From the NCBI GenBank assembly GCA_001051155.2, contig JYIP02000006.1, positions 3,162,001 through 3,226,000 of the forward strand: a stretch of DNA of 64,000 bases, given 5' to 3'. Below, piece by piece: positions 43,191 to 52,089 of the stretch. The position numbers and the translations under genes are program-made. The first letter of the stretch is position 1, and the number at the start of each line of letters is the position of its first letter. The notes under the pieces are model-generated. The model did no database searches. It had not been told where the DNA came from and saw only the letters and a program-made list of their open reading frames with translations. Origin of the DNA: Chrysoporthe austroafricana (lineage: Eukaryota > Ascomycota > Sordariomycetes > Diaporthales > Cryphonectriaceae).

Positions 43191-44750
43191 TTACTCCTTC
43201 CCGATATCTACCTCCCCGAAGCCCTCCCTCACCAACCCCATTGCATCTACATCGTCGCCTGGCACAACCGGCGTCTCTATCTCATCCCCCGCCAGCTTTC
43301 CCTCCATAACCTTTACGTTCTCCTTCCCTTGCTCCGTCTGCCCCTCCTGTAGCAGCTGCCAGGTGACCTTGTTCCTCCGCTCGTCCCCGTGCTTGCTCTT
43401 GAAATGATACCCCCTCGCCCTGGGCCTCGTCCCCATCCCCACCGGCAGGCTCGGCTCGTACGTCCTCCCGAACGCCCTACAGTCCTCCTCAAACTTCTCC
43501 GCGCCGGCGGCGAGGGAGGCGCGCACGCCCGCAAAGAACCGCGAGACGACGTGGTGGTTGTGGATCTGGAGCAGCGTCCACGCGAGCATCTCACGCGCGT
43601 TGAGGAGGTGGTGCAGGTACGCGCGGTGGTGGGACGTGCACGCGTGGCAGGTGCAGCCGTCGACGAGCGGCGCGAGGGCGGTCGCGTTGGCGGGGGCGGT
43701 CAGGTCGGTGCCCAGTGGGAGGAGGTCTGTGCCGCCTGTGCCGGTCGCGAGGCTCGAGGGCGATGGTGGGGGGAAGGTAAAGGACATCGCTACGCCAGCG
43801 TCGGAGACGGCGTTGATGAAGGGGATGAGGAAGGCGTCGATGCCCAGGGAGACCTGGCGGAGGATCTCGTGCGGGTCTATGGGGGCGTCGAGAGAGAGTC
43901 GGGGAAGGGGGAGGAGGGAGGGATAGTTTCCTAGGTCGGGCAGGATATCGACGTCGTAGATAGCTAGGCCGGATATTTTGTCGAGAAGGTCGTCGGAGAG
44001 GCGGTTTAGATACTCCCACTGGATGGTATGTGGAGCGGGCAGGGTCGGCGCGAAGATGGATGTGTTCGACGCACGTAGGTCGTCCAGGTCAAAGGACTTG
44101 TGCAGCTCACTCATCCAGTCCTCAGTCCGCTCACACATCCTCATCATACCCTTGGACTGTGGCGAAACCATGGCAGCGTAGTTCATATCTGCCAGCGGGA
44201 TTGCGATGTCTGGCTTCAGCGTTCCGATAGAGGTGATGTAGGCGGTGTTGGTGAGGGGCTGGAAGCCGTTGGATGTGAAGACCTGGATGTAGGAATCACT
44301 GTTCCCTATGCTGGCCTTGACAGCAGGAGTTCGACGTGGTCCAAGTACAGTAATAGTGGATGATGGGAGGGCCGTGAAGGCGTGGAGCCGCTTCCCATCT
44401 TGGGCTGGGATCTTGGCCACAGCCGGTATCTTGGTCACGTTCTTCTGTGACTTTTCTACCACTAGATAACCGTCCGTCAGCTTCATGAGATTATGGGGAG
44501 TACCAGTCTTGAATCTGCACTCACGATCTTCCATGGCTAGATATGCCCCCGAGAACTGACAATATCTAGCGATTGTATCCGGCGTCAAGTGGGGGACCAC
44601 CCCCCTTGAGGTCATCGTGAAGAAGTTGGGAGTCTCAGCCGCCTGTCGTTTTAGCAGGGCAAGCCTGCCCAGCCTCGCCGTTGCTCCATCACCTGCAACA
44701 GCCTTGAGGATGTCAAATTTCATGCCCTCCTCTACGGTCTTATTTGACAT
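43191..44750 (-). CDS. QTRT2: Queuine tRNA-ribosyltransferase accessory subunit 2
   Basis: Non-catalytic partner that pairs with QTRT1 to exchange guanine-34 for queuine in tRNA-Asp, Asn, His and Tyr; fungi salvage queuine rather than make it. 519 residues, one exon. Visible features are the N-terminal KFDILKAVAGDGATARLGRL, the barrel segment VSPQSKGMMRMCERTEDWM, and the zinc-binding cluster CTCHACTSHHRAYLHHLL, with the CxCxxC...H spacing. HNHHVVSRFFAGVRASL follows it. The catalytic aspartates of QTRT1 are not evident, as expected for subunit 2. The start could also be the internal Met nine codons later (MKFDILK), which matches many homologs; I keep the first ATG. The C-terminus has a Lys/Glu-rich tail. 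Confidence 0.92.
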   Translation of the reverse strand: MSNKTVEEGMKFDILKAVAGDGATARLGRLALLKRQAAETPNFFTMTSRGVVPHLTPDTIARYCQFSGAYLAMEDRECRFKTGTPHNLMKLTDGYLVVEKSQKNVTKIPAVAKIPAQDGKRLHAFTALPSSTITVLGPRRTPAVKASIGNSDSYIQVFTSNGFQPLTNTAYITSIGTLKPDIAIPLADMNYAAMVSPQSKGMMRMCERTEDWMSELHKSFDLDDLRASNTSIFAPTLPAPHTIQWEYLNRLSDDLLDKISGLAIYDVDILPDLGNYPSLLPLPRLSLDAPIDPHEILRQVSLGIDAFLIPFINAVSDAGVAMSFTFPPPSPSSLATGTGGTDLLPLGTDLTAPANATALAPLVDGCTCHACTSHHRAYLHHLLNAREMLAWTLLQIHNHHVVSRFFAGVRASLAAGAEKFEEDCRAFGRTYEPSLPVGMGTRPRARGYHFKSKHGDERRNKVTWQLLQEGQTEQGKENVKVMEGKLAGDEIETPVVPGDDVDAMGLVREGFGEVDIGKE

Positions 44751-45614
44751 GCTGGATTCGATCTCTGTGTGAGAGCAAAAGACGGGCAGAAGACCTGGGC
44801 TCCTGGTCGAAGCTCAAAGTCGACAAACTCCATCCCTAACCCTGGCCCGTGTGTCTTACCTTGGCCTGGCTTCTGCCTGTGGCTCGCAGGCTGCTTGATA
44901 TGGCGAGGATCACATGAGGCTCATGGTTTCTCTGCTTGGTAATATTGAAGCGGATCTTAATTCCTGCACTTATTATGATAATTTAGTTTGTTAGCACCTT
45001 TCAGACATGAGCTACTGCTACATCTGTTTCACCCCCACTCCCAAGTCTCCCCTCCACGGGGAAGGGCAGTAATTACGACTCGGTGGCATCATACAAACTT
45101 CAGTCTTGAACAGAGAACAGCAATTTGTCGTGTCGGGAATCTCATTCTATTTATTACATCACTCATGTGTGCCTTACAAGTCTTACGTCTCGAGGTAGCG
45201 GCTCTGAAAGCGATCCGTCCATCAAGGTCCTCAGCCTTTGCCACGAGTCCAAGTCACATACTCAAGGCACAGATGTAGCAGAAGAATAATTTGAAAAAAG
45301 AATTGGATGATTCTTCTTTTAAATGGAGTTAATCTGAGAGATGCATTGGAATGTTTCCAATTAAAGTTTTATACTTACGCATGCCAGGGACACCAAGCTG
45401 CATAGGTCGGCAAACTGACCGCAGGAAGCAATCAGAAGCGATTCTATCCAAATACAACGGGTTAATGACATGACCGTCAAGGTTCTCATGACACGTCTCT
45501 CTAGTTATAACATATAAATACGCCCCATTGCCTGAGATGCTTGTCTTGCTGGGAGGGTCTTCTCAGGGTAAGACCCAAACTGCAGCCTGCGGCCTTGCCC
45601 ATCGCAGAGTCAAA
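44751..45614. other. Divergent upstream region of QTRT2 and the FAD oxidoreductase
   Basis: AT-rich, with a TATAAATA box at 45513-45520 serving the plus-strand gene. No additional gene seen. Confidence 0.45.
45513..45520 (+). promoter_or_regulatory. TATA box of the FAD oxidoreductase
   Basis: TATAAATA about 95-102 nt before the ATG at 45615. Because a transcript starting 25-60 nt downstream would skip or barely include the earlier ATG at 45537, this favours 45615 as the start. Confidence 0.45.
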
Positions 45615-47413
45615 ATGTCGGCAATTTATGATAAAGGCAGCTGCCCTTTCAGCATCACAAATGATTGTTCCCATCTTGACCACAACACTGAGGTATTCGA
45701 TGTCCTCATCATCGGTGGTGGACCATGTGGCCTCGCCGCTGCCGCGCGGCTCCGCGAACAGGCTCCCTCTGCCATGTTTACCGACGAAGAACACCGGCGT
45801 TTTCACTGGCTGAACAAGCACGGGAAGAGAGTCGCATTGAAGCATACCAAGACAGGACGCGTTGTGCCCGCTTGTCGCAGCAAGCCGGAATACAAGATGG
45901 CGGTCCTAGACTCGAGTGACGACAGATGGCTGGGCCGCTGGAGAAGATTATTTTCCACATTCGGCATCAGTCATCTGAGAAGCCCCATGCTCTGGCATGT
46001 TGATCCTCTGGATCGTGACTCATTGTTATCGCATGTCCATTTCCAAGGCAGGCAGGAGGATCTGGTTGAGATCAGGGGCTGTGTTGGCAAAGAGATCAGC
46101 AAACACCAGAGGAAGAAGAGCCGATTCATTGGTGGCAGGTATTGTCCCCAGCCTGGTCTCTAAGAAGTTCATGGACTCACATTCAGATTAGAAAAGAGGA
46201 TTCGGTCGATATAAACCAACGGGATCAATGGGATTATTACACGCCATCTCAGTCTCTATTCTGCGACCACTGCGACTGCGTTGCTCACCGCTATGACTTG
46301 GCAGATGGCCTCGTTCACAACGAAGAGGTCACTGACATCCGCTATGATATGGAGGACGACATGGGAATCGGAAATAAACTCTTCAAAGTTGTTACGAACA
46401 GATCAGTGCGCTACGCTCGAGCTGTCATCCTCGCTGTTGGGCCAGCCAACGCACCCGTTTTGCCTAAGGTTCCTTCGTTGTCGTTCCCGGGGCAGAACAC
46501 TGCCAATGCTACGATTCCACAAGCATCTCACAGTATGAGGATACCCCAGAATCAGTTCCCTGACCCCATTCTCCAGCAACGTATTCAAGCTGGTAGGCAG
46601 ACAAATATTCTCGTCGTCGGCGGTGGTCTCACCTCGGCCCAGCTCTCGGACCTTGCCATACGCAAGAATGTGGGCAGAGTCTGGCACATCATGCGCAGCA
46701 CCTTGAAAATGAAAGCTTTTGATGTTGATCTACACTGGATGGGAAAATACAAGACCCTGCATCAGGCTTACTTCCACCAAGCTGACTCCGATGAGGAGCG
46801 GCTAGAAATCATCAAGGAGGCGCGAGGTGGCGGGAGCATCACGCCAGCGTTCATGAAGAGGCTAAAACCGCACATATCGAGCGAGCGGCTGAGGATGTTC
46901 GAGAAGACTGTGCTGACGGAAGCGCACTTCGAGGAATCTTCCGACGTTGAAGGGGGCGTGTGGAAGATCAAGACCGAGCCCCAGATTGCGGACCTGCCCG
47001 CCATCGATTACATCTACTTCGCCACGGGTATCCAGTCGGACTTCACCACATTGTCCTACTTACAGAACATGTTGAAGGACTATCCTATCCAGGGCGTCGG
47101 AGGATTTCCTTGCTTGAACGAAGATCTGATGTGGAAGGATGATGTTCCTCTTTTCGTGGCGGGCAGGTTGGCTGCTCTGAGACTCGGTCCGGCGGCCCCA
47201 AACATTGGCGGAGCAAGGATTGGAGCAGAGAGAATTGCATTGGTCCTCGACGAGATTCTAAGTCGATCAGACAATGCAGATGTGTCGGGAGGTCAATGCC
47301 TATCCGAGGATGAAATAACTGTTCGTCGGCGGCAGCAAAGCGGTGTTGGGCTGTTCAACTACGCGAGTGGAACAGGGAGCAAATTCAGCAGCTTGGAGGA
47401 GGTTTCCGAGTAG
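45615..47413 (+). CDS. FAD/NAD(P)-dependent monooxygenase-like oxidoreductase
   Basis: Two-dinucleotide-fold flavoprotein, distantly like flavin N-monooxygenases. Exons 45615-46138 and 46192-47413 join in phase 2 across a 53-nt intron (GTATTG donor, ATTAG acceptor), giving 581 residues. Motifs: FAD-binding DVLIIGGGPCGLAAAARLRE at about 30-50; TDEEHRRFHWLNKHG; PMLWHVDPLDRDSLL; DYYTPSQSLFCDHCDCVAHRY; a second nucleotide-binding motif TNILVVGGGLTSAQLSDL; and a late YIYFATGIQSDF resembling the ATG motif of these enzymes. No signal peptide. Substrate unknown. The ATG at 45537 is in frame and would add 26 residues (MLVLLGGSSQGKTQ); the TATA box position argues against it. Confidence 0.85.
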
Positions 47414-48541
47414 GGTCCTCGATTAGGAGGTAGCTGCTGGAGGATATACATACCTAGATATGTATTTTCAGCTCGGTATGCGGATGGCTAGATGACAGTA
47501 CGTCAGCTTCTGGCAAGAGCAAATTTAAATTGCTCAACATGGTAATTAAGAGTACCTCCGGTATGTAGAGGTACTTATTGCACCATTTAGCCGTCTCCTA
47601 CATTGGAAGTTCTTTGAGCTTAGCAGTTATGAGAGCCTTCGCACAGATTGACACGTTCTAATAGCATGCCACTGACTCCGATAGGTCATTTTGTTTCTTA
47701 AACTTTCTTAAATTAGATAATAAGTCACATATAAGGATTGAATTTTAAGTGACCTCCTTGCTTGAAAACTGCGCTTCATGTTTGTCCTTAAACTAATGAG
47801 TCAGTCCTTTGCGTTGCTCTACGCTCATTTGTTCGTTAAGCGTAACCTTACCGTCTGGCAAAATTTATCTATTACTCACGTCATTTTTTGCTGAAAAATC
47901 ACTCCTAGAGTATCCTTCCGCATTTCTCATTTTATGTCTTGAAGGAATACTCAACCAAAATCGTTCTTTATCGTGACTTAATATGACTAAGGTTAGGGGA
48001 TAGTTATCGACATAGCCTTTTCCCGAAAGAACAACTCCCGCCAACGAGTTTTCGATTGTACCTACGGTTAAGTAGCTTAACTCAGTACCACTTGTGACTT
48101 CTCAAAAAGAGTGAGATGCTACTGGATCTTGAAAGACAGTTATCCGATACAGTGATCTCTTCCTGAAACTTTGTCTAGTTAGTTATATCTGGGGCTCCGC
48201 CGAAGGTTGCGAAAAGCCAATGACAAATCTAGCCGACGCACGTTTCGGGAGGGGCCGTCACAGCCGCACGCTGATCACCCGCTGTTGGATCCACTGCAAC
48301 GCACTGCCTCTCACAACTTCACATCATTCTTTCCAAAGAGTCTTCACCACTTTGCTCTCTCATCAACTTGTACATTCATCTATCTTATCGTTATCACTCT
48401 AGAGCCTAGAAATCGTTCTGATCAATTGAGTCTGCTTGACTGTTCCTTCTCGCCCCTGATATCTGGCCGTTCGTGTTTGTCTGGGTCCGCCGCGCGTCCC
48501 TGCTTCTCGTCACTTTATCGCAGCGTCTGGCGTAGCTCAAC
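47414..48541. other. AT-rich intergenic island
   Basis: Clearly lower GC than its neighbours, notably 47500-48180, with frequent stops in all frames and no protein-like stretch. It could be a decayed element or simply a non-coding spacer. No terminal repeats were found by eye. Confidence 0.45.
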
Positions 48542-50527
48542 ATGAACTCTGTCAATGGGCAGGCAGATGGTCGAGACCAGCGTCTCGACCTTCCGGACCA
48601 TCCGAATGAGTCACTCGCAGAGTCTCATCCTGACGCCCCGATCGAAGGGCCTCGCCTGCAAGAACTGCAGGAAGGCAACCCGACTCCGCTACCTCGGTTC
48701 CTAGAAGAGGAGAATCTCAGCAAGCATTGGAGATGGATCCCATATCCCCTCAGAAAGCTTGGAAGATCCGCAGCGCGATGGGCTCAGGGCCCCTCCAGCC
48801 CTGTGGTGTTCCGCATCACACCCATCTTCCCGACCATCCAGCACTTTCCTATAGTCCTACTCGATAGGTACTTGCCCAGAAGGAAGCATCGTGTTGGGCT
48901 CCTCATCGGCTATTTTCTGCTGTGGATTCTGACCTTCTCCTTGGTCAAGCGGCGGGAGAGTAGCCTGACTGAGCTCAAACCCTGGGGGAAACCACAGGAG
49001 ATAGGGTGTGGAAACCACTTCTGGGGCCGAGGGAACCAGTGCGACTTGAACGGCAATCGCTGCCGACCTTTCCAGGGAAGCGGGTTCGCATTTAGGTGTC
49101 CTGCGAATTGTGCTAGCTACCAACTGAGCGAGCCGCGCGCAGTCGGGGACAAGCAGATCAACTACCGGCCCCTCGTCGTGGGTGGTCCTGCCAACAACAC
49201 GGACAGCTATGGGGCCTACCGAGCCGACTCCTTCATCTGTGGGTCGGCTATTCATGCCGGCATCATCTCCAATGCTGAAGGGGGCTGCGGCGTTGTCAGG
49301 CTTGTTGGCGAGCGGTCAAGCTACAGCGCCACGTGGCGGAATGGCATCGAGAGCATCGGTTTCGGCTCATACTTCCCCAAGTCTTACCTGTTTGAAGAGA
49401 GTGTGCAATGCAAAGCGCGGGATTTGAGATGGTCTTTGCTCGCCGTCTCCGTCGTCTTCACTACTGTACTTTCGCTGTTCACCACCTCGCCCTCGCTGTT
49501 CTTCTTCACAGTCTTCAGCGGCGTTTTCTGGCACGTGGGGCTGGTCTCGGATACTCCTAATCACGGATCGTTTCGAGAGCTCTTCACCATCATTTTGGGA
49601 AAGTACCTGCCGGTCATGTTCGTGGCTTGGGTAATGTACGACAAGATGGGAATTCGTCGCACGCTGAAAGGTCTGACCGCGCAGATCGAGAAGACGATCC
49701 TCTGGCTGGGCGCCTGCTGGGTCGGCGCACTGGACAACTACACCATAAGTCCAAACATTCCTATCAGCAGGCTTAGCGCACACGATATAAGGCAGCAACC
49801 TGGCGGGGTCGTCGCGCTGATCATCATCGTCATCGTCCTGTTCTTCATCGTACTCAAGCAGATCTGGTTCTTCCGCCAAGAAGGGCGGCTCATACCTTAC
49901 GGCAAACTATACCTGGGATTACTTGGAGGCATCCTATTTTGTCTATTCCTGGGTATATGGGATCTGCAACTCCGAATTCACCACTATGTTCTGGCGCTCT
50001 TGCTGCTCACTGGCACGAGCATGCAGACACGGCCTGCGCTCTTGTACCAAGGCCTGCTCATCGGTCTGTTCATCAACGGCATTGCGCGCTGGGGCTGGGA
50101 TCCCATTCTGCAGACGTCTTATGCCCTGCGAGGAGACGGGCAGCTGGGCTCGGTGCTTCCAAAGCTTGCGGACACGCCGGAAATCCTGGTCGGCCCTCAA
50201 CTGTCCAACATTACCTTCCGTTTTGAGGCACCGCCGGAGAGGAACATCCGGCTGGACGGCATCAGTCTCCTCGTGAACGATGTCGAGCGCTTCAAGGGCT
50301 ATTTCGTGGACGATGAGGACTTTGAGGACAAGTCGTTCACGTGGAACAGGAAGTCTGGCAAGGATACCAAAGAGTACTTCAGGTTTGCGTATCTGTCCGG
50401 AACTAGCAGTCTTGACTACACAAAGGCTGGGGTATGGGACGAGGATTTCGAGTGGGAGCATATGCGGCCTGGCGCATCCAGCATCGAGAGACGGGAGGCT
50501 CAAGAGAGCGCTATTATGGTTGACTGA
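48542..50527 (+). CDS. LCCL domain multipass membrane protein
   Basis: 661 residues, single exon. Layout: a hydrophilic N-terminus of about 115 residues; first membrane span VGLLIGYFLLWILTFSLV; a Cys-rich extracellular part (CGNHFWGRGNQCDLNGNRC, FRCPANCASYQL). The LCCL domain, YRADSFICGSAIHAGI, GGCGVVRLVGERSSY and GIESIGFGSYFPKSYLF, lies at about 220-285. About eight further spans follow, for example VVALIIIVIVLFFIVLKQIWF, and then a C-terminal domain of about 120 residues, predicted cytosolic. This arrangement is found in fungal LCCL proteins of unknown function; LCCL modules are thought to bind lipid or carbohydrate ligands. Start context CAACATGAAC is acceptable and the frame opens there. 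Confidence 0.92.
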   Translation: MNSVNGQADGRDQRLDLPDHPNESLAESHPDAPIEGPRLQELQEGNPTPLPRFLEEENLSKHWRWIPYPLRKLGRSAARWAQGPSSPVVFRITPIFPTIQHFPIVLLDRYLPRRKHRVGLLIGYFLLWILTFSLVKRRESSLTELKPWGKPQEIGCGNHFWGRGNQCDLNGNRCRPFQGSGFAFRCPANCASYQLSEPRAVGDKQINYRPLVVGGPANNTDSYGAYRADSFICGSAIHAGIISNAEGGCGVVRLVGERSSYSATWRNGIESIGFGSYFPKSYLFEESVQCKARDLRWSLLAVSVVFTTVLSLFTTSPSLFFFTVFSGVFWHVGLVSDTPNHGSFRELFTIILGKYLPVMFVAWVMYDKMGIRRTLKGLTAQIEKTILWLGACWVGALDNYTISPNIPISRLSAHDIRQQPGGVVALIIIVIVLFFIVLKQIWFFRQEGRLIPYGKLYLGLLGGILFCLFLGIWDLQLRIHHYVLALLLLTGTSMQTRPALLYQGLLIGLFINGIARWGWDPILQTSYALRGDGQLGSVLPKLADTPEILVGPQLSNITFRFEAPPERNIRLDGISLLVNDVERFKGYFVDDEDFEDKSFTWNRKSGKDTKEYFRFAYLSGTSSLDYTKAGVWDEDFEWEHMRPGASSIERREAQESAIMVD

Positions 50528-50969
50528 GGCGTTACCTTGTGTAGATACTTAGGTATCTTTGGATATTTGTCTGATCATTTTATGGAGGGACATACTTTAG
50601 ACACGTACTTATTGTGTATAACACTATACGATCATTACTCATCAAGAGGGGCGAAAATGAGCGAGACGAAGGACCAAGTGAAGGAGAGCCGCACTTTGAG
50701 AGCAGGATTTCAATAGTTACAAACATATAAGTATATATGAGGCTACTCTATCACTTTTCTCGCCCTCCTCTCTCTGCCTTAGAACGCCTCCCCCCGGTGG
50801 TGTAGGGTTAGGGTCACAGTAGACTCTTCCTACCGCGAGCCCTAGACTCGATTGGCTGGCCTTTCTGACAATACCTGAAGCTACGACGCAGCTCATGACG
50901 ACATTGAAATCAACCTTGACGATTCAATTAGAGCTCTCACTCACTTAGTCCTGTCGCCACCTTTGAGAC
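50528..50969. other. Intergenic, promoter of the hydrolase-fold gene
   Basis: AT-rich 3' flank of the LCCL gene followed by a promoter segment. No gene or repeat seen. Confidence 0.4.
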
Positions 50970-51779
50970 ATGCCGCCGAAAATCCGCATCCCGAAGGCTG
51001 AAGACTTCACGTCGCTTTCGCCAGACCTAAAAGTCGCCTTGCACTTCCCGTCTCCTCCCGAGTCAACAACCGCCATTCTGATCCTGTTCCATGGCCTGGG
51101 CGACTCAGAGATCTCCTTCGCGAACTTTGCGAGGAACATGAACCTGCCTGGTGTCCTGGCCATCACGGCGCGGGGAACCAGCCCGCTACCGCCGGCGCTG
51201 TTGGGAGAGCCTCTTCACAGTGGCCCGCCGCGCCATTTCCACTGGGGCGATGAGTTGAATCTCGCCACTCAGTCTGATGGGCTGGATTCGGACCCGGGGT
51301 TCAACAAGTCTTACGATCTTGTCATGAACAGGCTCATCCGAGAGACACTCCTGGAAAAGTGTGGATGGGAGGCATCTGACATCCTCCTCTTCGGCTTCGG
51401 ACAGGGTGGCTCGCTGGCTGTTGGCTTGGCCTCCAAGGTCCGCGAAGGGCCCAAGATCGAGGAAGTTAGGGAGGACAAGGACGGAAGATCCACAGAGATC
51501 CCCAAGACCTTCAAGGGCGTCATATCCATTGGGGGAGCCCTTCCCATGTCCATGGTCCCCAGCCTAAGCGGCAGACCTAAATCGAAGACGCCAGTGCTCA
51601 TCTGCCACGGCAGATCCTGTGAGGCTGTCGACGAGGATGCCGTCGATGTCCTGAAGCAGGAATTCGTAGATGTTCGAGAGGTCAAGTGGAAGAAGGCAGA
51701 CAGCAGCATGCCCGCAAACCGAGAGGAGATGCTGCCCGTGATGCAATTCATCGCCGAGCGGCTGCGAAGCGGGTGGTGA
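50970..51779 (+). CDS. Acyl-protein-thioesterase-like alpha/beta hydrolase, probably inactive
   Basis: 269 residues, one exon. The fold of the phospholipase/carboxylesterase (APT) family is clear: strand and oxyanion segment AILILFHGLGDSE, then ITARGTSPLPPALLGE and FHWGDEL, and the nucleophile elbow ILLFGFGQGGSLAVGLAS. In active enzymes the elbow is GFSQGG; here residue 144 is Gly instead of Ser. The usual Gly-His-Ser segment before the last helix is also changed: SMPANREEMLPVMQFIAERL has no His. The Asp loop (PVLICHGRSCEAVDED) is loosely kept. I infer a pseudoenzyme, perhaps a regulatory or acyl-binding protein. There is no signal peptide. Confidence 0.85.
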   Translation: MPPKIRIPKAEDFTSLSPDLKVALHFPSPPESTTAILILFHGLGDSEISFANFARNMNLPGVLAITARGTSPLPPALLGEPLHSGPPRHFHWGDELNLATQSDGLDSDPGFNKSYDLVMNRLIRETLLEKCGWEASDILLFGFGQGGSLAVGLASKVREGPKIEEVREDKDGRSTEIPKTFKGVISIGGALPMSMVPSLSGRPKSKTPVLICHGRSCEAVDEDAVDVLKQEFVDVREVKWKKADSSMPANREEMLPVMQFIAERLRSGW

Positions 51780-52089
51780 AGGAGGCTCCAGTCGGTACCT
51801 TCCATGTCCGACGTCGATAACAAATTATGAGGCATGAGCAATCGTTTCCGGATATTCTGTGTTGAGACGCGCCTTCTGGACATGGCGTGTTGATTGTCTT
51901 CACATCGTCTATCTGCTGAGTTGCAGTCCTCTAATTCTCGTTTCTTTGGCATCGTCAGCTCACTTCTCCTTCTTGAACATGCCCCAGCTTTGGCGTTGTA
52001 TTGGGGAGGGCCTATCGCTCAGCCTTTATTTCATTCTTATCATTCCTAACCACATTAATTTCCCTGTTTGACGTCGTTGGCAGCCCTCG
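51780..52089. other. Short intergenic region before the PLAC8 gene
   Basis: 310 bp of terminator and promoter sequence between same-strand genes; no other feature seen. Confidence 0.4.

Noticed and set aside
46139..46164. A 26-nt intron in the FAD oxidoreductase ending at CTAAG
   Set aside because: It restores the frame but is too short to splice. The 53-nt intron ending at ATTAG at 46191 also restores it and is of normal length.
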